From NCBI GenBank assembly GCA_004557035.1, contig SFFB01000009.1, positions 1 through 64,000 of the forward strand: DNA of 64,000 nucleotides, read 5' to 3'. The DNA comes from Bacteroidales bacterium. Lineage in GTDB: Bacteria; Bacteroidota; Bacteroidia; Bacteroidales; Bacteroidaceae. This document shows positions 54,034 through 64,000 of the stretch, in pieces (position 1 is the stretch's first letter; each line of letters starts with the position of its first letter). The notes under the pieces were generated by a model. It did no database searches and had not been told where the DNA came from. It was given only the letters and a program-made list of their open reading frames with translations. A program made the position numbers and the translations under genes.

Positions 54034-55200
54034 TTATTCGTCGCCGTAGGTGAAGTGTGCCTGCGGCAGGCGGCGACAGTTGTAGGTGCTGGCCATCACT
54101 TCGCCATAGGCGCCGGCCGAACGAAAGGCGATGAGGTCGCCACGGCCGGCCGTGGCGAGAGTGACGTCTTTACCAAACACGTCACTGCTCTCACAGATGG
54201 GTCCCACCACGTCGTAGACCGACGATGCGGTGCCGGGAGCGGCTGAGAGATTTTGAATGGCGTGGCTCGAGCCGTACATGGCCGGACGGATGAGTTCGGT
54301 GAAACCGGCGTCGACAATGAGGAAGTCTTTAGTATGACCGTGTTTGACATAGAGCGTGCGGGCCACAAGAGTGCCACACTGTGCCACCACCGAGCGACCC
54401 AACTCAAAATGGAGTTGCTGTCCGGGACGCAACCTGAGATGGGTGGCGAAGCGACGGAAATAGTCGGAAAAGGCAGGTATGGGATGGGCGTCGGGATCGG
54501 CATAGTCTATGCCCAAGCCTCCGCCCACGTTGATGCTCGAGGTGTGGATGCCATCGGCTTCAAGCCGAGCCTGCAGCTCGTTGATGCGCTCTGAGAGATG
54601 GTCGAAAACGTCGAGCTCCAATATCTGGCTGCCAATGTGGAAGTGCATGCCGACGTAGCGCACACCTTTCATCTCTGCCGTGCGACGAATGGCCGGCAAG
54701 AGGTCGTCCATGGCAATGCCGAATTTGTTTTCGTTGAGTCCGGTGGTGATTTTGGCGTGGGTATGTGCGTCGACGTTGGGATTGACACGGAAGGCCACAT
54801 TGGCCACTCGGCCCATGGCAAGCGCCATGTCGTTGATGACTTCAAGTTCGGGCAGACTCTCAACGTTGAAACAGGCTATGCCGGCACGCAGAGCCAGCTC
54901 AATCTCCCAGTCTGCTTTACCCACGCCGGCAAACACGATTTTCTCGGCAGGAAAGCCGGCATAGAGGGCAGCTTCAATCTCTCCTCCGCTCACGCAGTCG
55001 GCACCGAAACCTTGACGGGCTATGGTTTGCAGAATGACGGGGTTGGCATTGGCCTTGACGGCATAGTGCACTTGAAAGTTGTTGTGATCGGCCACAGCCG
55101 CACGGATGGCATCGAGCGTCCGGCGCAACAGGGGAAGGTCGTAGTGATAGAAAGGGGTTCGGAGTGAGGCGAAACTGCTCAGGGGAAATGTGTTGGACAT
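54034..55200 (-). CDS. lysA: Diaminopimelate decarboxylase
   Basis: PLP enzyme that makes lysine from meso-diaminopimelate, last step of the pathway. 388 residues, monofunctional. The PLP Lys49 lies in NFQVHYAVKANAN; the SVGGEIEAAL glycine loop, HFHIGSQI and GGGLGIDY segments and the late Cys-containing VGPICESSDVFGKD active-site strand are present. Downstream of lysC on the same strand, separated by a large hairpin at 55253-55315. Confidence 0.96.
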   Translation of the reverse strand: MSNTFPLSSFASLRTPFYHYDLPLLRRTLDAIRAAVADHNNFQVHYAVKANANPVILQTIARQGFGADCVSGGEIEAALYAGFPAEKIVFAGVGKADWEIELALRAGIACFNVESLPELEVINDMALAMGRVANVAFRVNPNVDAHTHAKITTGLNENKFGIAMDDLLPAIRRTAEMKGVRYVGMHFHIGSQILELDVFDHLSERINELQARLEADGIHTSSINVGGGLGIDYADPDAHPIPAFSDYFRRFATHLRLRPGQQLHFELGRSVVAQCGTLVARTLYVKHGHTKDFLIVDAGFTELIRPAMYGSSHAIQNLSAAPGTASSVYDVVGPICESSDVFGKDVTLATAGRGDLIAFRSAGAYGEVMASTYNCRRLPQAHFTYGDE

Positions 55201-55244
55201 GGGTGGGAGTTGAAATTGTGGGGTTGTATGTAGCGTGTTGTATG

Positions 55245-55320
55245 AAAAAACAAGGTACTGACGTTTGTTTCAAAACCTAAGCCGTATGACGGGAAGAAAC
55301 ATTGACGCAGTACCTTTTTT
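55245..55320. terminator. Large hairpin between lysC and lysA
   Basis: AGGTACTG (55253-55260) pairs exactly with CAGTACCT (55308-55315); inside, GTTTC (55267-55271) pairs with GAAAC (55296-55300), with an unpaired middle. T-runs (CCTTTTTT and, on minus, CCTTGTTTTTT) flank both ends. As a minus-strand structure it would terminate or attenuate between lysC and lysA. Confidence 0.6.
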
Positions 55321-55334
55321 CATATCTCAAATAG

Positions 55335-56660
55335 TTATTTTGCCGAGGGTTTGAAAAGCCGCTCACTGAGTGCCTGAAGGGCGGCTTTCTTGTCGGTCTC
55401 GCTCACGAGGAACGAGATGTTGTGGTTGCTGCCGCCATAGGAGACCATACGCACGGGGATTTTGTCCATGGCAGCCGTGACGAGCGACTCGAAGCCGACG
55501 TTGGACCAACTGAGGTCGCCCACGACGCAGATGATGCACATGTTTTCGTTGACCTCGACGGTGCCGTATTGCTTGAGTTTTTCAAGAATGGGCACGAGGC
55601 GGCTCTTGTTGTCGATGCTGAGCGACACGCCAACCTCGGAGGTGGTGACCATGTCGATGCTGGTGTTGTAGGTCTCGAAGATTTCAAAGACCTTGCGCAA
55701 GAAACCGGTGGCCAGGAGCATGCGCGAAGAGACAATCTTGATGGCTGTGATGTTGTCTTTGGCTGCGACGGCCTTGATGGTGCCTTTTTGCATCTCGTTG
55801 TTGATGAGAGTGCCGGGGGCTGAGGGGTCCATGGTGTTGAGCAGTCGCACGGGTACTCCTGCATAGCGTGCCGGCTGGATGCAGGTGGGGTGAAGGATTT
55901 TGGCTCCGAAATAGGCCAATTCGGCGGCCTCTTCGAAGTTGAGCTGGCGCACGGGCGTGGTGCCTTCGACCACACGCGGGTCGTTGTTGTGCATGCCGTC
56001 GATGTCGGTCCAAATCTGGATTTCGTCGGCACGGAGGGCTGCGCCGATGAGACAAGCCGTATAGTCGCTACCGCCTCGCTGCAGATTGTCGATTTCGCCT
56101 TCGGCATTGAGACAGATGAAGCCTTGCGTGATGCAAATGTCGAAGTCCGAGTCGGCGTCGATGGTCTTTTTGAGCGCTGCCTTGATGTAGGCCATGTCGG
56201 GCTCTCCCTGCGGGTTGAGTCGCATATAGTCAAAAGCAGAGATGAGGCGCACCTTGACGCCTTGTTGGCGCAGGTAGTTGGTCACCATATTGGTGCTCAT
56301 GATTTCACCTTGTGCCAGAATGCTTTTCTCGACTGTGGGAGTGAAGGGGACATCGCTGAAAGAGTGAAGATGCATAAACACTTCGTCGAGGAACTGACGG
56401 GTAGCGGCGGCCACGTCGGCATCGGAATAGAGTTCGGCGACATGGTCCATATATTTGGCACGGAGCTTATTGATGACCGTATGTCCGGCTTCGTCGTTGC
56501 CTTTTTTGAAATAGTCTGCAATTTCTACGAGGGTGTTGGTCGTACCCGACATGGCTGAGAGCACGACAATCTTGCGCTGTCCGTCGGTAATGAGAGCCGA
56601 CACGTCTTTCATTCGCTGAGGCGAACCTACAGAGGTGCCGCCGAATTTGAGTATCTTCAT
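55335..56660 (-). CDS. lysC: Monofunctional aspartate kinase
   Basis: Phosphorylates aspartate, the entry step for lysine, threonine and methionine. 441 residues; kinase motif KFGGTSVGSPQRM at 4-17, ALAQG... TNMVTN and the RGGSDYTACLIG strand, then two C-terminal ACT domains (about 300-441) for feedback control. No homoserine dehydrogenase fusion, hence the monofunctional class. With lysA it forms a lysine pair; dapA is elsewhere at 5.7 kb. Starts 20 bases after the ftsE-like gene stop. Confidence 0.95.
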   Translation of the reverse strand: MKILKFGGTSVGSPQRMKDVSALITDGQRKIVVLSAMSGTTNTLVEIADYFKKGNDEAGHTVINKLRAKYMDHVAELYSDADVAAATRQFLDEVFMHLHSFSDVPFTPTVEKSILAQGEIMSTNMVTNYLRQQGVKVRLISAFDYMRLNPQGEPDMAYIKAALKKTIDADSDFDICITQGFICLNAEGEIDNLQRGGSDYTACLIGAALRADEIQIWTDIDGMHNNDPRVVEGTTPVRQLNFEEAAELAYFGAKILHPTCIQPARYAGVPVRLLNTMDPSAPGTLINNEMQKGTIKAVAAKDNITAIKIVSSRMLLATGFLRKVFEIFETYNTSIDMVTTSEVGVSLSIDNKSRLVPILEKLKQYGTVEVNENMCIICVVGDLSWSNVGFESLVTAAMDKIPVRMVSYGGSNHNISFLVSETDKKAALQALSERLFKPSAK

Positions 56661-56680
56661 AGTTTATGGGCTTTTATTTG

Positions 56681-57502
56681 TTATGATTGCGTAGGGAGAA
56701 TATCTGTATCTTCAGCTACAGAAGTTGGGTTGACGGTTTCATCGTCATTACTTTCCGTTTCGATATCGCTTTCGGTTTCCGTTTCAATTTCGTCCATCAA
56801 GACGGGAGCGTTGAAGCGGTCGGTGACGTCGGTCATTGTGCCGTCTTGGCACTGGTAGACACGGCCGGGGAAACGGTTGATGAGGTCGAGATTGTGGGTG
56901 ACAATGATCACGGCTGTGCCGTGTGCGGCTATGTCGCTAAGCAGGGTGAGGATGAGGTCGCTGTTTTCACGATCGAGATTGCCGGTGGGCTCGTCGGCAA
57001 AAATGAGTTCGGGGCTGTTGATGACAGCACGGGCAATGGCCACTCGCTGCATTTCACCACCCGAAAGCTGATGAGGATAGGCCCCTATACGGTCGGCCAT
57101 GCCGACTCTTTCAAGCACTTCGCCGATGCGGCGAAGTCTGACTTTCTTGCTCCGCCAACCTGTGGAACGAAGGACGAAGTTGAGATTGTCGCCCACGGTC
57201 ATGTCATGAAGCAAGAGGAAGTCTTGAAACACCATACCCACACGTTTGCGCAGTCGCGGCAAGTGGCGGCGTTTCATCTTGAGCATATTGTGGGAAAGCA
57301 CTTCGGCTTTGGCCTCGCCGGCAGTGGCGCTGTCGAGTGAGGGACGCAGCTCGCCGTAGAGGGTCTTGAGCAAAGAGGTTTTGCCCGAACCCACCTTGCC
57401 TATGATGTAGACCAGTTCGCCCTCGGCCACATTAAAGTCTATCTGCTTGAGCAACAGATGGTGGTGGGTGGCGATGTTGATGTTTTTGAAATCAATAAGC
57501 AT
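56681..57502 (-). CDS. ftsE: FtsE-like ABC ATPase with acidic C-terminal extension
   Basis: 273 residues. Walker A GKVGSGKT at 35-42, signature LSGGEMQRVAIARA, Walker B LIFADEPTGNLD, H-loop VTHN. This is the FtsE class, which with FtsX links septal hydrolases to division. The last ~45 residues are a Glu/Asp/Thr-rich tail (DEIETETESDIETESNDDE ...) absent from E. coli FtsE. No FtsX lies next to it, so the partner must be elsewhere, or it is a LolD-like ATPase; FtsE is the better fit. Confidence 0.82.
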   Translation of the reverse strand: MLIDFKNINIATHHHLLLKQIDFNVAEGELVYIIGKVGSGKTSLLKTLYGELRPSLDSATAGEAKAEVLSHNMLKMKRRHLPRLRKRVGMVFQDFLLLHDMTVGDNLNFVLRSTGWRSKKVRLRRIGEVLERVGMADRIGAYPHQLSGGEMQRVAIARAVINSPELIFADEPTGNLDRENSDLILTLLSDIAAHGTAVIIVTHNLDLINRFPGRVYQCQDGTMTDVTDRFNAPVLMDEIETETESDIETESNDDETVNPTSVAEDTDILPTQS

Positions 57503-57544
57503 AATGACGCTATATGTATTATATAGGAGTGTGACGTCGGCGGC

Positions 57545-59326
57545 TTAGTCGAGCTTGAGCACAGCCAAGAAGGCTTTTTGCGGCACCTGAACGTTGCCAA
57601 TCTCTTTCATGCGCTTCTTGCCGCGTTTTTGCTTTTCGAGCAACTTGCGCTTACGGCTGATGTCGCCGCCGTAGCACTTGGCCGTGACGTCTTTGCGCAC
57701 CTGCTTGACGGTTTCGCGAGCAATGATTTTGGCTCCTATGGCGGCCTGAATGGCGATGTCGAACTGCTGACGAGGCAACAGCTCTTTCAGTTTCTCGCAC
57801 ATACGCCGCCCGAAAGTGACGGAGTTGTCCACGTGGGTCAACGTGGAAAGGGCATCGACGGGTTCACCATTGAGCAGGATGTCGAGCTTGACCAACTTGG
57901 AGGGACGGAACTCGAGGGGATGATAATCGAACGAGGCATATCCACGGGAGATGGACTTCAGTTTGTCATAAAAGTCTATCACTATCTCTGCCAAAGGCAT
58001 GTCATAATAGAGTTCAACACGATCTCCCGAAACATATTCCTGCTTGACCAGCTCACCACGCTTGCCAAGACAAAGGGTCATGATGTTGCCGATATACTCT
58101 GTGCGCGTGATGATGGAGGCTCGGATATAGGGCTCTTCGATGTGGTCAATCTCGGTGGCGTCGGGCATTCCGGCGGGGTTGTGCACTTCGCGCTTTTCGC
58201 CGTGCTTGTCGAAAACAAAATAGCTCACGTTGGGCACGGTGGTGATGACGTTCATATTGAACTCGCGGTCGAGGCGCTCTTGGACGATTTCCATATGGAG
58301 CAAACCGAGGAAGCCACAACGGAAACCAAAGCCAAGGGCTACGGACGACTCGGGCTGAAACGTGAGAGAGGCATCGTTGAGCTGGAGCTTTTCAAGGCTG
58401 GTGCGGAGTTGTTCGAAATCTTCTGTTTCGATGGGATAAAGTCCGGCAAAGACCATTGGCTTGACTTCTTCAAATCCGGCAATGGCTTCGCTGCAGGGGC
58501 GCTCCACGTGGGTGATGGTGTCGCCCACTTTGACTTCAGTGGCCGTCTTGATGCCGCTCACGATATAGCCCACATCGCCGCAGTGAAGACTCTTCTTGGG
58601 CGAAAGATCCATTTTCAACACACCTACCTCGTCGGCCGTGTAGCGTTTGCCGGTGTTGACGAAAAGCACGTCGTCGCCTCCGGAAATGTGGCCATTGACA
58701 ATTTTGAAATAGGCGATGATGCCACGAAAGGGATTGAACACGGAGTCGAATATGAGGGCCTGAAGCGGTGCCTCTTCGTCGCCAACGGGTGCCGGAATGC
58801 GCTCAATGACGGCACGAAGAATGTCGGGCACACCTTGTCCCGTCTTGCCCGAAGCGCGGATGATCTCTTCTCTTTTGCAGCCGAGCAATTCGATGATTTC
58901 GTCTTCGACTTCCTCGGGCATGGAGTTGGGCATGTCGCATTTGTTGAGCACGGGGATTATCTCAAGGTCGTGCTCAATGGCCATATAAAGATTGGAGATG
59001 GTCTGAGCCTGCACACCCTGGGTGGAGTCTACGACAAGCAGACAACCCTCACAGGCGGCGATGCTGCGCGACACCTCATAAGAGAAATCCACGTGGCCCG
59101 GAGTGTCAATGAGATTGAGCTTATAATTATGGCCTTCGAAGGTATAGTCCATCTGTATGGCATGGCTCTTGATCGTGATGCCACGCTCGCGCTCAAGGTC
59201 CATGTCGTCAAGCATTTGTCCCTCGGTCACCTGAATGGTGTTGGTGTATTCCAAGAGGCGGTCGGCCAAGGTGCTCTTGCCGTGGTCTATGTGGGCAATG
59301 ATGCAGAAATTTCGGATGTGGTTCAT
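57545..59326 (-). CDS. lepA: Elongation factor 4 (LepA)
   Basis: Ribosomal GTPase that back-translocates or biogenically assists under stress. About 593 residues from ATG 59326 ([28 protein letters not shown]); the upstream 15 residues of the open frame are rejected. G1 AHIDHGKST at 11-19, G3 DTPGHVDF, G4 NKCD; EF-G-like domains II, III and V; and the LepA-specific C-terminal domain (about 490-593, ending [35 protein letters not shown]). Confidence 0.97.
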   Translation of the reverse strand: MNHIRNFCIIAHIDHGKSTLADRLLEYTNTIQVTEGQMLDDMDLERERGITIKSHAIQMDYTFEGHNYKLNLIDTPGHVDFSYEVSRSIAACEGCLLVVDSTQGVQAQTISNLYMAIEHDLEIIPVLNKCDMPNSMPEEVEDEIIELLGCKREEIIRASGKTGQGVPDILRAVIERIPAPVGDEEAPLQALIFDSVFNPFRGIIAYFKIVNGHISGGDDVLFVNTGKRYTADEVGVLKMDLSPKKSLHCGDVGYIVSGIKTATEVKVGDTITHVERPCSEAIAGFEEVKPMVFAGLYPIETEDFEQLRTSLEKLQLNDASLTFQPESSVALGFGFRCGFLGLLHMEIVQERLDREFNMNVITTVPNVSYFVFDKHGEKREVHNPAGMPDATEIDHIEEPYIRASIITRTEYIGNIMTLCLGKRGELVKQEYVSGDRVELYYDMPLAEIVIDFYDKLKSISRGYASFDYHPLEFRPSKLVKLDILLNGEPVDALSTLTHVDNSVTFGRRMCEKLKELLPRQQFDIAIQAAIGAKIIARETVKQVRKDVTAKCYGGDISRKRKLLEKQKRGKKRMKEIGNVQVPQKAFLAVLKLD

Positions 59327-59348
59327 GGGCAGTTGCGGGATGAATGGG

Positions 59349-59903
59349 TCAGAACTTTTCGGCCAAATCAAAGGCTACGGCATGGCAAAGGTCTTTTTCT
59401 GAAAGTTGCACCTCGCCGGGAGCTGTGATGGGCCACTCGATGCCGATGGTGGGGTCGTCGTAGCGAATGGAGCACTCGGCCTCGGGTGCATAGCGGTTGT
59501 CAACCTTATAAGTAAACACTGCGATCTCTGACAAGACCTGAAAACCGTGGGCAAAGCCGCGGGGTATGAAAAGCTGACGTTTGTTTTCTTCAGAAAGTTC
59601 CACCATCACATAGCGACCGAATGTGGGCGAAGACTGACGCAAATCGACTGCCACGTCCACCACCGTGCCTTGCAACACACGCACCAACTTGGCCTGAGAG
59701 GCCTCGCCGCGCTGGTAGTGCAAACCGCGCAACACGCCACGAGACGAGAGCGACTGATTGTCTTGAACAAAGTGGACCTCACGACCGATATGGGCATTGA
59801 AGTCTGACTCTCGCCAGGTTTCCATAAAGTAGCCGCGGGCATCGGCAAAGACTCTGGGCTCGATAATCCAAACGTCGGGTATTTCTGTGGCAATGTAGTT
59901 CAT
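59349..59903 (-). CDS. rfbC: dTDP-4-dehydrorhamnose 3,5-epimerase
   Basis: Third step of dTDP-L-rhamnose synthesis. 184 residues, cupin fold. Catalytic His is in [16 protein letters not shown], and the base Asp and further Tyr in [16 protein letters not shown] and [15 protein letters not shown]. rfbA, rfbB and rfbD are not in this window. Its place near a polysaccharide-export protein supports a surface-sugar role. Ends 22 bases before lepA. Confidence 0.94.
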   Translation of the reverse strand: MNYIATEIPDVWIIEPRVFADARGYFMETWRESDFNAHIGREVHFVQDNQSLSSRGVLRGLHYQRGEASQAKLVRVLQGTVVDVAVDLRQSSPTFGRYVMVELSEENKRQLFIPRGFAHGFQVLSEIAVFTYKVDNRYAPEAECSIRYDDPTIGIEWPITAPGEVQLSEKDLCHAVAFDLAEKF

Positions 59904-59938
59904 ATAATATATAAATGTGTGGGATGATATCTTGTCTT

Positions 59939-62437
59939 TTATGCTTGGGGGCTGAGTGTAAGGCGGTCGTCCACGACATCAAAGCGCACCTCGCCCTGTT
60001 GAAGCCTTCCTTCGAGCATGGCGTCGCAAAGCTGGTCTTCGACGTGGTGTTTGATGGCACGTTTGAGCGAGCGGGCACCATATTGGGCCTCAAAGCCGTG
60101 GGCCACGAGATAGTCTGTGAGTGTGTCGTCCACAACAATCTGATAGCCTTGGGCGGCCATTCGCTTACAGAGGGCATCCATCTCGAGGCGGACAATCTTT
60201 CGTGCACTTTCTTTAGAGAGAGGCTTGAAGCGAATGATGCTGTCGAGACGGTTGAGAAACTCGGGGGCAAACTGCTTTTTAAGAGCCTTGATGATGATGC
60301 TCTCGCCGGGGTCGGTCTGGCTTTCGCCTGCGGTGAAACCTACGCCGGTCCCAAAGGCTTCAAGCTGTCGCGAACCACTGTTGGAGGTCATCACGATGAC
60401 GGTGTTGCGGAAGTCGACTGTGGTGCCATTACCGTCGGTCATACGTCCCTCGTCCATCACCTGCAAGAGGGTGTTGAAGACGTCGGGGTGAGCTTTTTCA
60501 ATCTCGTCGAGCAGAATGACGGAATAGGGATGGCGACGCACGCGCTCGGTGAGTTGGCCGCCTTCTTCATAGCCCACATATCCCGGAGGGGCACCTACAA
60601 GGCGGCTGGTGCTGTATTTCTCGCCATACTCACTCATGTCGACACGAATGAGGGCGTCTTTGCGGTCAAAGAGGTATTCTGCCAAACACTTGACAAGGTG
60701 AGTTTTGCCCACACCAGTGGGACCAACAAACATAAACGTTCCGATGGGTCTGTCTGTACCTTTAATGCCCAGACGGTTGGCCGAAATGGCTCTCACGAGG
60801 TCATTGACGGCTTCGTCTTGACCAATCACTTTGGCCTGAAGAGCCGACTTCATCTGCTGCAGACGGCGGGTTTCGTCGAGGTTCATCTTACCGGAAGGTA
60901 CACCCGTCATGATGGAGACGACCTCGGCCACATCATCGGCCGTCACGGTGGCGGCTTCTTTGGCGGCTTGTTCGTCCCATTGGCGGTTCATCTCTTCCAG
61001 TTCCTGCTCAATCATTTTGACGGCATCACGCAGACGGGCAGCAAGTTCGTAGTCTTGTTTTTTGGCGGCCTCAATCTTATGGTTTTTAAGGGCCTCAATC
61101 TCGGCTTCTTTGTCGCGAATGGCCTGCGGCACGTCGCCGCTGCCGAGATGGGTTCGGCTACCTGCCTCGTCGAGGGCATCGATGGCCTTGTCCGGCAAAC
61201 AGCGGTCGGTGACGTAACGCTCTGTGAGTCTCACACAGGCCTCGAGGGCTTCGTCTGTATAGCGCACGGTGTGGTGTTCCTCATAGCGCGACTTGAGGTT
61301 TTTGAGTATCTCAAGGGTCTCTTCTGCCGATGAGGGTTCGAGCATAATTTTCTGAAAGCGGCGCTCGAGTGCACCGTCTTTCTCAATGCTTTTGCGGTAT
61401 TCGTCAATGGTGGTGGCACCGATGCACTGCACCTCACCACGGGCCAAAGCCGGTTTGAGAATGTTGGCGGCGTCAAGCGAACCGGCGGCACTTCCTGCAC
61501 CGATAATGGTGTGAATTTCGTCGATGAAAAGCACAATCTCGTTGTGCGCCTTGAGTTCGTTGATGAGTTTTTTGATGCGGTCTTCAAACTGTCCGCGATA
61601 TTGCGTGCCTGCCACTACGGCTGCCATATCCAGAGCCACGATGCGTTTGCCCAAAAGAATATGCGGCGCTTTTTTGTCGGCAATGAGTTGAGCCAAGCCT
61701 TCAACGACAGCACTCTTGCCCACACCGGGCTGTCCGATGAGGATGGGGTTGTTTTTTTTGCGGCGGCACAAGATTTGTGCCATTCGCAGGGTTTCGCGCT
61801 CTCTTCCCACGATGGGGTCGAGCACGTGGGCTGCGGCCTTGGCGGTGAGGTCGGTGCCGAAATTGTCGAGCATCGGCGTATCCGACTCTTGGTCGGGAGA
61901 CTGAGCCTGACGCGAATTGGATTTATTCTGTCCGGACGAAGGCGGTGCCGGTTCGTCGTCGGTCAGACCATAAGAGGCCTTGATCGCCGGCGTCACCTTC
62001 ATATAGTCCAAGACCTTGCGCAACGTGATACCTTGTTCATCAAGATAGCGAGCTACCACGTTGTTGCGGTCGTGCAACAAACTGAGCAACACATGCTTGG
62101 GCTCCACTTCTTCACTGCTCAGACGGCGAGCCTCAAGTTTGGCCAACCGCAAAATCCTTACGCCTTCGGGCGAGAGAGTAATTTCGGTCGAGTCGGCGTC
62201 TAAACCGAGATAGAATTTTCCGCTTAAGTCGATTTCGGGCAATGCAAAGGTGGGTGTATTTTTCATCGCCGACACATTGAGGCCAAGGTGCACAAGTATA
62301 TCATGCACATGGCCGGGCGTATAAACCATGGCCATAAACAACTCTTTCGCCGTAATCTCGGACTGTCCGAGATTACGGGTGATAAATCTGCTCACGGTCA
62401 GTATATCTTCAAAGTCTTTAGTCCAGTTCTTGTCCAT
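59939..62437 (-). CDS. clpC: ClpC-type AAA+ unfoldase
   Basis: 832 residues from ATG 62437 ([16 protein letters not shown]). Clp-N domain (1-150), first AAA with GQPGVGKSA, a short middle domain carrying a UVR motif ([35 protein letters not shown]) typical of ClpC, second AAA with GPTGVGKTH and [11 protein letters not shown]. It has no long ClpB-type M domain. Partner would be ClpP, which is not in the window. Upstream 63-residue extension of the open frame rejected. Confidence 0.95.
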   Translation of the reverse strand: MDKNWTKDFEDILTVSRFITRNLGQSEITAKELFMAMVYTPGHVHDILVHLGLNVSAMKNTPTFALPEIDLSGKFYLGLDADSTEITLSPEGVRILRLAKLEARRLSSEEVEPKHVLLSLLHDRNNVVARYLDEQGITLRKVLDYMKVTPAIKASYGLTDDEPAPPSSGQNKSNSRQAQSPDQESDTPMLDNFGTDLTAKAAAHVLDPIVGRERETLRMAQILCRRKKNNPILIGQPGVGKSAVVEGLAQLIADKKAPHILLGKRIVALDMAAVVAGTQYRGQFEDRIKKLINELKAHNEIVLFIDEIHTIIGAGSAAGSLDAANILKPALARGEVQCIGATTIDEYRKSIEKDGALERRFQKIMLEPSSAEETLEILKNLKSRYEEHHTVRYTDEALEACVRLTERYVTDRCLPDKAIDALDEAGSRTHLGSGDVPQAIRDKEAEIEALKNHKIEAAKKQDYELAARLRDAVKMIEQELEEMNRQWDEQAAKEAATVTADDVAEVVSIMTGVPSGKMNLDETRRLQQMKSALQAKVIGQDEAVNDLVRAISANRLGIKGTDRPIGTFMFVGPTGVGKTHLVKCLAEYLFDRKDALIRVDMSEYGEKYSTSRLVGAPPGYVGYEEGGQLTERVRRHPYSVILLDEIEKAHPDVFNTLLQVMDEGRMTDGNGTTVDFRNTVIVMTSNSGSRQLEAFGTGVGFTAGESQTDPGESIIIKALKKQFAPEFLNRLDSIIRFKPLSKESARKIVRLEMDALCKRMAAQGYQIVVDDTLTDYLVAHGFEAQYGARSLKRAIKHHVEDQLCDAMLEGRLQQGEVRFDVVDDRLTLSPQA

Positions 62438-62508
62438 AATGTTGTTGTTTTGTTGGTGAATGTTGGTTGTCTCAAAGCAACGTCTTTCTATAGAACAATG
62501 CCTCGAGA

Positions 62509-64000
62509 CTACTTCACGAGAGTGGCCACGACGGCGGCCAACGTGGCGGTAATTGAGCCGAGGCTGAGTATCTCGGTGAGCGACATACCGCGTTTCTTGC
62601 TCTTGGCCGGCACGACGATTTCGCAACCGGGCTGAATGTCTTTGGCCGATTTCACTCGCGAAACGGTGCCGTTCATATTGACGGCAAACACTTTGCTGCT
62701 TTTTGCTTTTGTGCTGTAGCCACCGGCTTGGTCGATGTAGTAACTGAGCTTGGCTCCCTTTTTATAGGCCACAGTGTTGGGATACAGCACTTCGCCGTTG
62801 ATGGACACGGTGTTGGTGATCTGCGGCACGGTGATGACGTCGCCGTCGCGCAAGACGATGTCCCATTCTTCAGTGCCGGGATTGTTGATGGCCTTGTCCA
62901 GGTTGATACCGATGTTTCTGATTTCTTGAAGTTCAAGTTTGCGCACGTCGACCGAGTCGCCGGCAATGGCGGTCTTCTGCATAGCCACGAGTTTGATCTT
63001 CTCATCGGGCGTCAATGTTCTTTCCAGACGTGCACCCGAAGCGAAAGCATCTTGGTTGAGGCCGCCGGCAGCTTTGATAAGGTCGCTCAGACGATAGTTT
63101 TTCTTGGTCAGGACATAGTCGCCGGAGAAGGCTACTTCACCTTTGATGGTGACGTGTTCTTGCTCGTTATAACCCGGTGAACGGCGCACATAGACTTCGT
63201 CGTAAGGCTCAAGGGTGAAGCCGGGTGTGCCCTTAACCACAAATCCATCTTTCAAGTCAAAACTATAAGACTCTGCCAGTTTGGCTTGAGCCATGGTGGC
63301 GTTTTGGTTGACCACGCGGCGCGACACGTCCACTCGCATGATGGAGGCGGCATCGGTCAAGCCACCGGCTTGCAGGATGAGGTCTTCGACGGTGGTGTTT
63401 TCCGCATATTCATATTCACCGGGATAGAGCACCTCGCCCGTGATGGTGAGTTTGCGGTCGGCGAGCAGTTCTTCCTCGCCCGGCACAAAGATGATGTCTT
63501 CGTTTTTCAGGCTCACGTCAGGCACGTTATGACTCATGATGCCGTCTATGTCGAGGGCAATGACCTCGAGGCGGCGGTTGTCTTTGCGGCGATGCATCAC
63601 GGCACGTGCTTTAATGGCGTCTTCGGTGAGTCCGCCTGCCTTCTCAATGACTTGGCGCACGGTGGTGATGTTGCCGTCCATCTGATACATACCGGGACGG
63701 AACACGGCACCGCGAACCTCTACCATGTTGCTGAAGCGATTAAGCACAGAGTCTACGGCCAGCGAGTCGCCGTCTTGCAACTGAAACGCATTGCGTTCAA
63801 ACTCGTCGATGGTATAGACGGAATGCATTCCTCCGGATTTGCGCACGAGTCGGACGGATTGCGTATAGGCATCTCCGGCAAAGCCTCCTGCATATTTGAT
63901 GAGTGTGCCTACGCTCTCCCGGCTTTTCATTTCATAATACATCGGCCGCTTCACTTTGCCGGTCACGTTGACCAAACAGTCGTAAGGCCCAACGATGATC
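62509..64000 (-). CDS. SLBB-domain polysaccharide export protein, N-terminal part beyond the window
   Basis: Open frame to the window edge, with no start reached (an in-frame TTG at 63975 is internal). About 497 residues visible. Repeated SLBB units are seen (e.g. ITTVRQVIEKAGGLTEDA, TVEDLILQAGGLTDAAS, RLSDLIKAAGGLNQDAF, KLSYYIDQAGGYSTKAK), then a C-terminal membrane helix (SLTEILSLGSITATLAAVVATLV). These are features of large Bacteroidetes outer-membrane capsule/EPS exporters of the Wza class. Ends 71 bases before clpC. Confidence 0.88.
   Translation of the reverse strand, partial: IIVGPYDCLVNVTGKVKRPMYYEMKSRESVGTLIKYAGGFAGDAYTQSVRLVRKSGGMHSVYTIDEFERNAFQLQDGDSLAVDSVLNRFSNMVEVRGAVFRPGMYQMDGNITTVRQVIEKAGGLTEDAIKARAVMHRRKDNRRLEVIALDIDGIMSHNVPDVSLKNEDIIFVPGEEELLADRKLTITGEVLYPGEYEYAENTTVEDLILQAGGLTDAASIMRVDVSRRVVNQNATMAQAKLAESYSFDLKDGFVVKGTPGFTLEPYDEVYVRRSPGYNEQEHVTIKGEVAFSGDYVLTKKNYRLSDLIKAAGGLNQDAFASGARLERTLTPDEKIKLVAMQKTAIAGDSVDVRKLELQEIRNIGINLDKAINNPGTEEWDIVLRDGDVITVPQITNTVSINGEVLYPNTVAYKKGAKLSYYIDQAGGYSTKAKSSKVFAVNMNGTVSRVKSAKDIQPGCEIVVPAKSKKRGMSLTEILSLGSITATLAAVVATLVK

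Noticed and set aside
57578..59428. Very long (616-codon) plus-strand open frame opposite lepA.
   Set aside because: It is the antisense of the unmistakable lepA gene. Long shadow frames arise opposite conserved GC-rich genes and its translation has no domain-like sequence.

Overview
The window looks like a chromosomal segment of a Bacteroidales bacterium, most likely a Prevotella-type organism. The evidence is a complete moxR-DUF58-batABCDE aerotolerance locus, promoters of the Bacteroidetes type (TTG-N20-TAnnTTTG), a Porin_10-like outer-membrane protein, GSCFA and DUF4468 proteins, and a secreted M6 protease ending in the short domain common in Prevotella. Species cannot be fixed from the sequence alone.

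Left edge (1-1740): two unrecognised, strikingly AT-rich genes on the minus strand, one cut by the window edge, unlike everything to their right. From 1952 to 14585 lies a housekeeping block: pdxJ divergent from nadK, an ABC exporter, then a minus-strand run dapA, prfA, purM, ligA, a laccase-domain gene, obg, adk, hpt. At 14880-15307 is an RNA cluster: a probable SRP RNA directly abutting tRNA-Thr, a terminator, tRNA-Pro. Then come an orphan HicB-like gene, an acyltransferase, a small conserved gene, an M6 metalloprotease, mutS2 and an MltF-like transglycosylase.

From 24035 to 37007 are a Dabb protein, a DUF4468 protein, a large porin, a PAP2 phosphatase and the bat locus. From 37623 to 46985, on the plus strand, are asnB and a self-contained glycine-cleavage module: lipoate ligase, gcvT, gcvH, gcvPA, gcvPB and lpdA. 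A 392-bp MITE-like element and two small lipoproteins follow. The right end is mostly minus strand: clpB, a phosphoesterase, (GSCFA on plus), lysA, lysC, an ftsE-like ATPase, lepA, rfbC, clpC and a polysaccharide-export SLBB protein cut by the window edge.

The least ordinary content is in the gaps between genes. Several intergenic regions hold a family of long nested palindromes built from the same hairpin modules (about 23.7, 33.6, 42.4 and 51.7 kb). Most are bordered by purine-rich arms of imperfect AGACTAAG units. Two of them sit inside operons: bat and gcv. Separate short repeat families (three copies of a CTCGGCA...AAACAAGTTT motif; two copies of a 40-nt hairpin) and the MITE-like element add to this. 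No CRISPR array, prophage or complete insertion sequence was seen.
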